Shown one piece after another: positions 12,115 to 13,102 of a DNA stretch of 13,102 nt. The stretch spans positions 1 through 13,102 of the forward strand of contig JABFRY010000270.1 of NCBI GenBank assembly GCA_013140955.1, read 5' to 3'. The number at the start of each line of letters is the position of its first letter. The stretch's first letter is position 1. Under the pieces are notes generated by a model. The model worked only from the letters and a program-made list of their open reading frames with translations, had not been told where the DNA came from and searched no databases. The translations under genes were made by a program, and so were the position numbers. The DNA comes from Acidobacteriota bacterium. Its GTDB lineage: Bacteria > Acidobacteriota > Vicinamibacteria > Vicinamibacterales > UBA2999.

Positions 12115-12639
12115 CTACTGGCCGACAGCCTGAATCGACAGGTTGATCTTCACGTCATCGCCCACGAGGAAGCCACCCGCTTCGAGCGCGGCGTTCCAGT
12201 TGAGCCCGAAGTCCTTGCGGTTCACCGACGTTTCCGCCTCGAACCCGACCCGCTCGTTGCCCCAGGGGTCCTTCGCCTTGCCGAGGAACGTCACGGGCAG
12301 GTCGATGGTCTTGGTCACGCCGCGGATCGTCAGGTCGCCGTTCACGGTGTACGCGTCACCGTTCTTGGTGACCTTCTTGCTCGCGAAGGTCAGGTTCGGG
12401 TGCTCCTCCACCGAGAAGAAGTCGGCGGAGCGCAGGTGGTTGTCGCGATCGCCGACGTTGGTGTCCACGCTCGCGGCCTTGATGGTGAATGCCACCGACG
12501 ACAGCTCCGGGCTCGCGTCGTCGAGCTGAATCGAGCCTTCGAAATCGTCGAAGCGGCCACGCACGCGCGTGACGAGGTGGCGGACCTGGAAGATGACCTC
12601 AGAGTGGGTCTTGTCGATGACGAACGTTCGAGCTGCCAT
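12115..12639 (-). CDS. YceI-family lipid-binding-fold protein, cytoplasmic form
   Basis: A 174-residue YceI-family lipocalin-like beta barrel. Typical features are the N-terminal FVIDKTHSEVIFQVRHLVTRVRG, GSIQLDD, the SADFFSVEEHPNLTF block around residues 70-85, GDLTIRGVTKTIDLPV, and the late NRKDFGLNWN. The family binds isoprenoid or amphiphilic ligands, and some members respond to stress or pH. The E. coli YceI is periplasmic, whereas this copy starts directly at the barrel with no signal peptide, so it should stay in the cytoplasm. The ATG is preceded by GGAGAA at suitable spacing. It is a single-gene unit with a promoter far upstream, diverging from the Tat-exported protein gene, and is closed by a hairpin. 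Confidence 0.92.
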   Translation of the reverse strand: MAARTFVIDKTHSEVIFQVRHLVTRVRGRFDDFEGSIQLDDASPELSSVAFTIKAASVDTNVGDRDNHLRSADFFSVEEHPNLTFASKKVTKNGDAYTVNGDLTIRGVTKTIDLPVTFLGKAKDPWGNERVGFEAETSVNRKDFGLNWNAALEAGGFLVGDDVKINLSIQAVGQ

Positions 12640-12770
12640 GTGGCTGTGTTCTCCGTGTGTGTGGGAAATCAGTGCTGTCGTCTCGACCAGCGGTGCACGA
12701 CCCGTGACGCACCCGCGGGCGCGGAGGTGGGCGGCACGACGTGGTCGTGCGGGTTCTGTCGAAGCCTCAC

Positions 12771-12798
12771 CTTATGCTTCCGGCCCGTCCACCGTCAA
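12771..12798 (-). promoter_or_regulatory. Candidate promoter of the YceI-family gene
   Basis: On the minus strand, TTGACG (12798-12793), 16 bases and CATAAG (12776-12771). The -35 matches 5 of 6 and the -10 matches 4 of 6. The predicted leader is about 125 bases, which is long for this window. Confidence 0.4.
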
Positions 12799-12828
12799 GA
12801 CAACGATCGGCGTCGGACCTTCCCGGGT

Positions 12829-12858
12829 TTGACACCGTTTGAAACGATCGCTGATGAT
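12829..12858 (+). promoter_or_regulatory. Candidate promoter of the Tat-exported protein gene
   Basis: A perfect TTGACA (12829-12834), 18 bases, then GATGAT (12853-12858, 4 of 6). The spacer contains the odd palindrome CGTTTGAAACG (12836-12846). AACGATCG occurs at 12802 and again at 12843, a possible pair of binding sites. Confidence 0.45.
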
Positions 12859-12926
12859 AACGCCCGCAGAACAGGCGATATCGCGCCGTTCGCCCCCACA
12901 CATCCTTGCGCACTGCCGGAGTTCCC

Positions 12927-13102
12927 ATGCACACGACCCGCGGATCGGACGACCGGGTGACAGACCTTCTCGAGCGCCTTGCCGAGGGACGCCTCACTCG
13001 CCGGGAGTTCATGGGCCGGGCAGCCGCTCTCGGCCTCGCCGGGGTTGCGGCGGGCGCGCTGGCGGGCCTTGCCCTGCCGGCGTCGGCTGGTGCCCAGACG
13101 CC
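12927..13102 (+). CDS. Tat-exported protein, N-terminal part (cut by window edge)
   Basis: Only the first 58 residues are visible. A twin-arginine signal TRREFM (residues 24-29) is followed by a hydrophobic, Ala/Gly-rich stretch GRAAALGLAGVAAGALAGLAL and a cleavage-like PASAGA. The preceding LLERLAEGRLTRREF segment resembles the start of many Tat-exported ABC-transporter solute-binding proteins (peptide or polyamine type), which is the best guess. Tat-exported oxidoreductases are an alternative. ATG 12927 has GGAG 5 bases upstream and a promoter-like pair further up. It diverges from the YceI gene. The mature domain lies beyond the right edge. Confidence 0.75.
   Translation, partial: MHTTRGSDDRVTDLLERLAEGRLTRREFMGRAAALGLAGVAAGALAGLALPASAGAQT

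Noticed and set aside
1..13102. CRISPR arrays, insertion sequences, prophage genes, tRNA or rRNA
   Set aside because: No regularly spaced repeats, transposase or phage motifs, or RNA gene structures were seen on either strand.

Overview
The window is high-GC bacterial DNA. Gene content (DUF6644 membrane proteins, an expanded family of secreted proteins of unknown function, GTG/TTG starts, very long antisense open frames) fits Acidobacteriota, most likely a Vicinamibacteria-type lineage. That assignment is inference from gene style. I saw no tRNA, rRNA, CRISPR array, insertion sequence or phage gene. The window looks chromosomal.

Layout. (1) At the left edge is the N-terminus of cysD (minus strand), entering sulfate activation. 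Its leader holds a promoter, a previously hidden 29-codon ORF with five Cys codons (three in a row), and a perfect intrinsic terminator ending 16 bases before the cysD start. This looks like a cysteine-sensing attenuator and is the most exciting item here. (2) Divergent from it is a fusion lipoprotein: two beta repeats, a TlpA-type thioredoxin domain with WCPNC, and a DsbD-alpha-like domain. (3) Converging on that gene is a minus-strand pair: a VOC ring-cleaving dioxygenase (MhqE/MhqO/MhqA type) followed by an MhqD-like alpha/beta hydrolase, probably quinone or electrophile detoxification. (4) Divergent from the pair are the overlapping A and B subunits of a family I CoA-transferase. (5) Next is a two-gene cassette of DUF6644 membrane proteins, preceded by a perfect 18-bp palindrome, and then a small Cys-rich orphan protein.

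(6) From 7562 to 11822 lies a cluster of secreted proteins: two homologous 292-residue proteins (roughly 60% identical by eye), a secreted metallo-beta-lactamase-fold hydrolase, and a shorter third homologue, closed by a strong terminator. Function is unknown. The association of this family with the hydrolase is the second candidate system. (7) At the right end, a cytoplasmic YceI-family protein (minus) diverges from the start of a Tat-exported protein cut by the window edge.

Regulation. Three transcription units (the cysD leader ORF, the dioxygenase, the CoA-transferase) have a -10 hexamer ending 7 to 9 bases before the start codon and no Shine-Dalgarno, the geometry expected for leaderless transcripts. 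The other genes mostly have ordinary Shine-Dalgarno sites. Several inverted repeats upstream of genes look like operators, but no local regulator gene is present.
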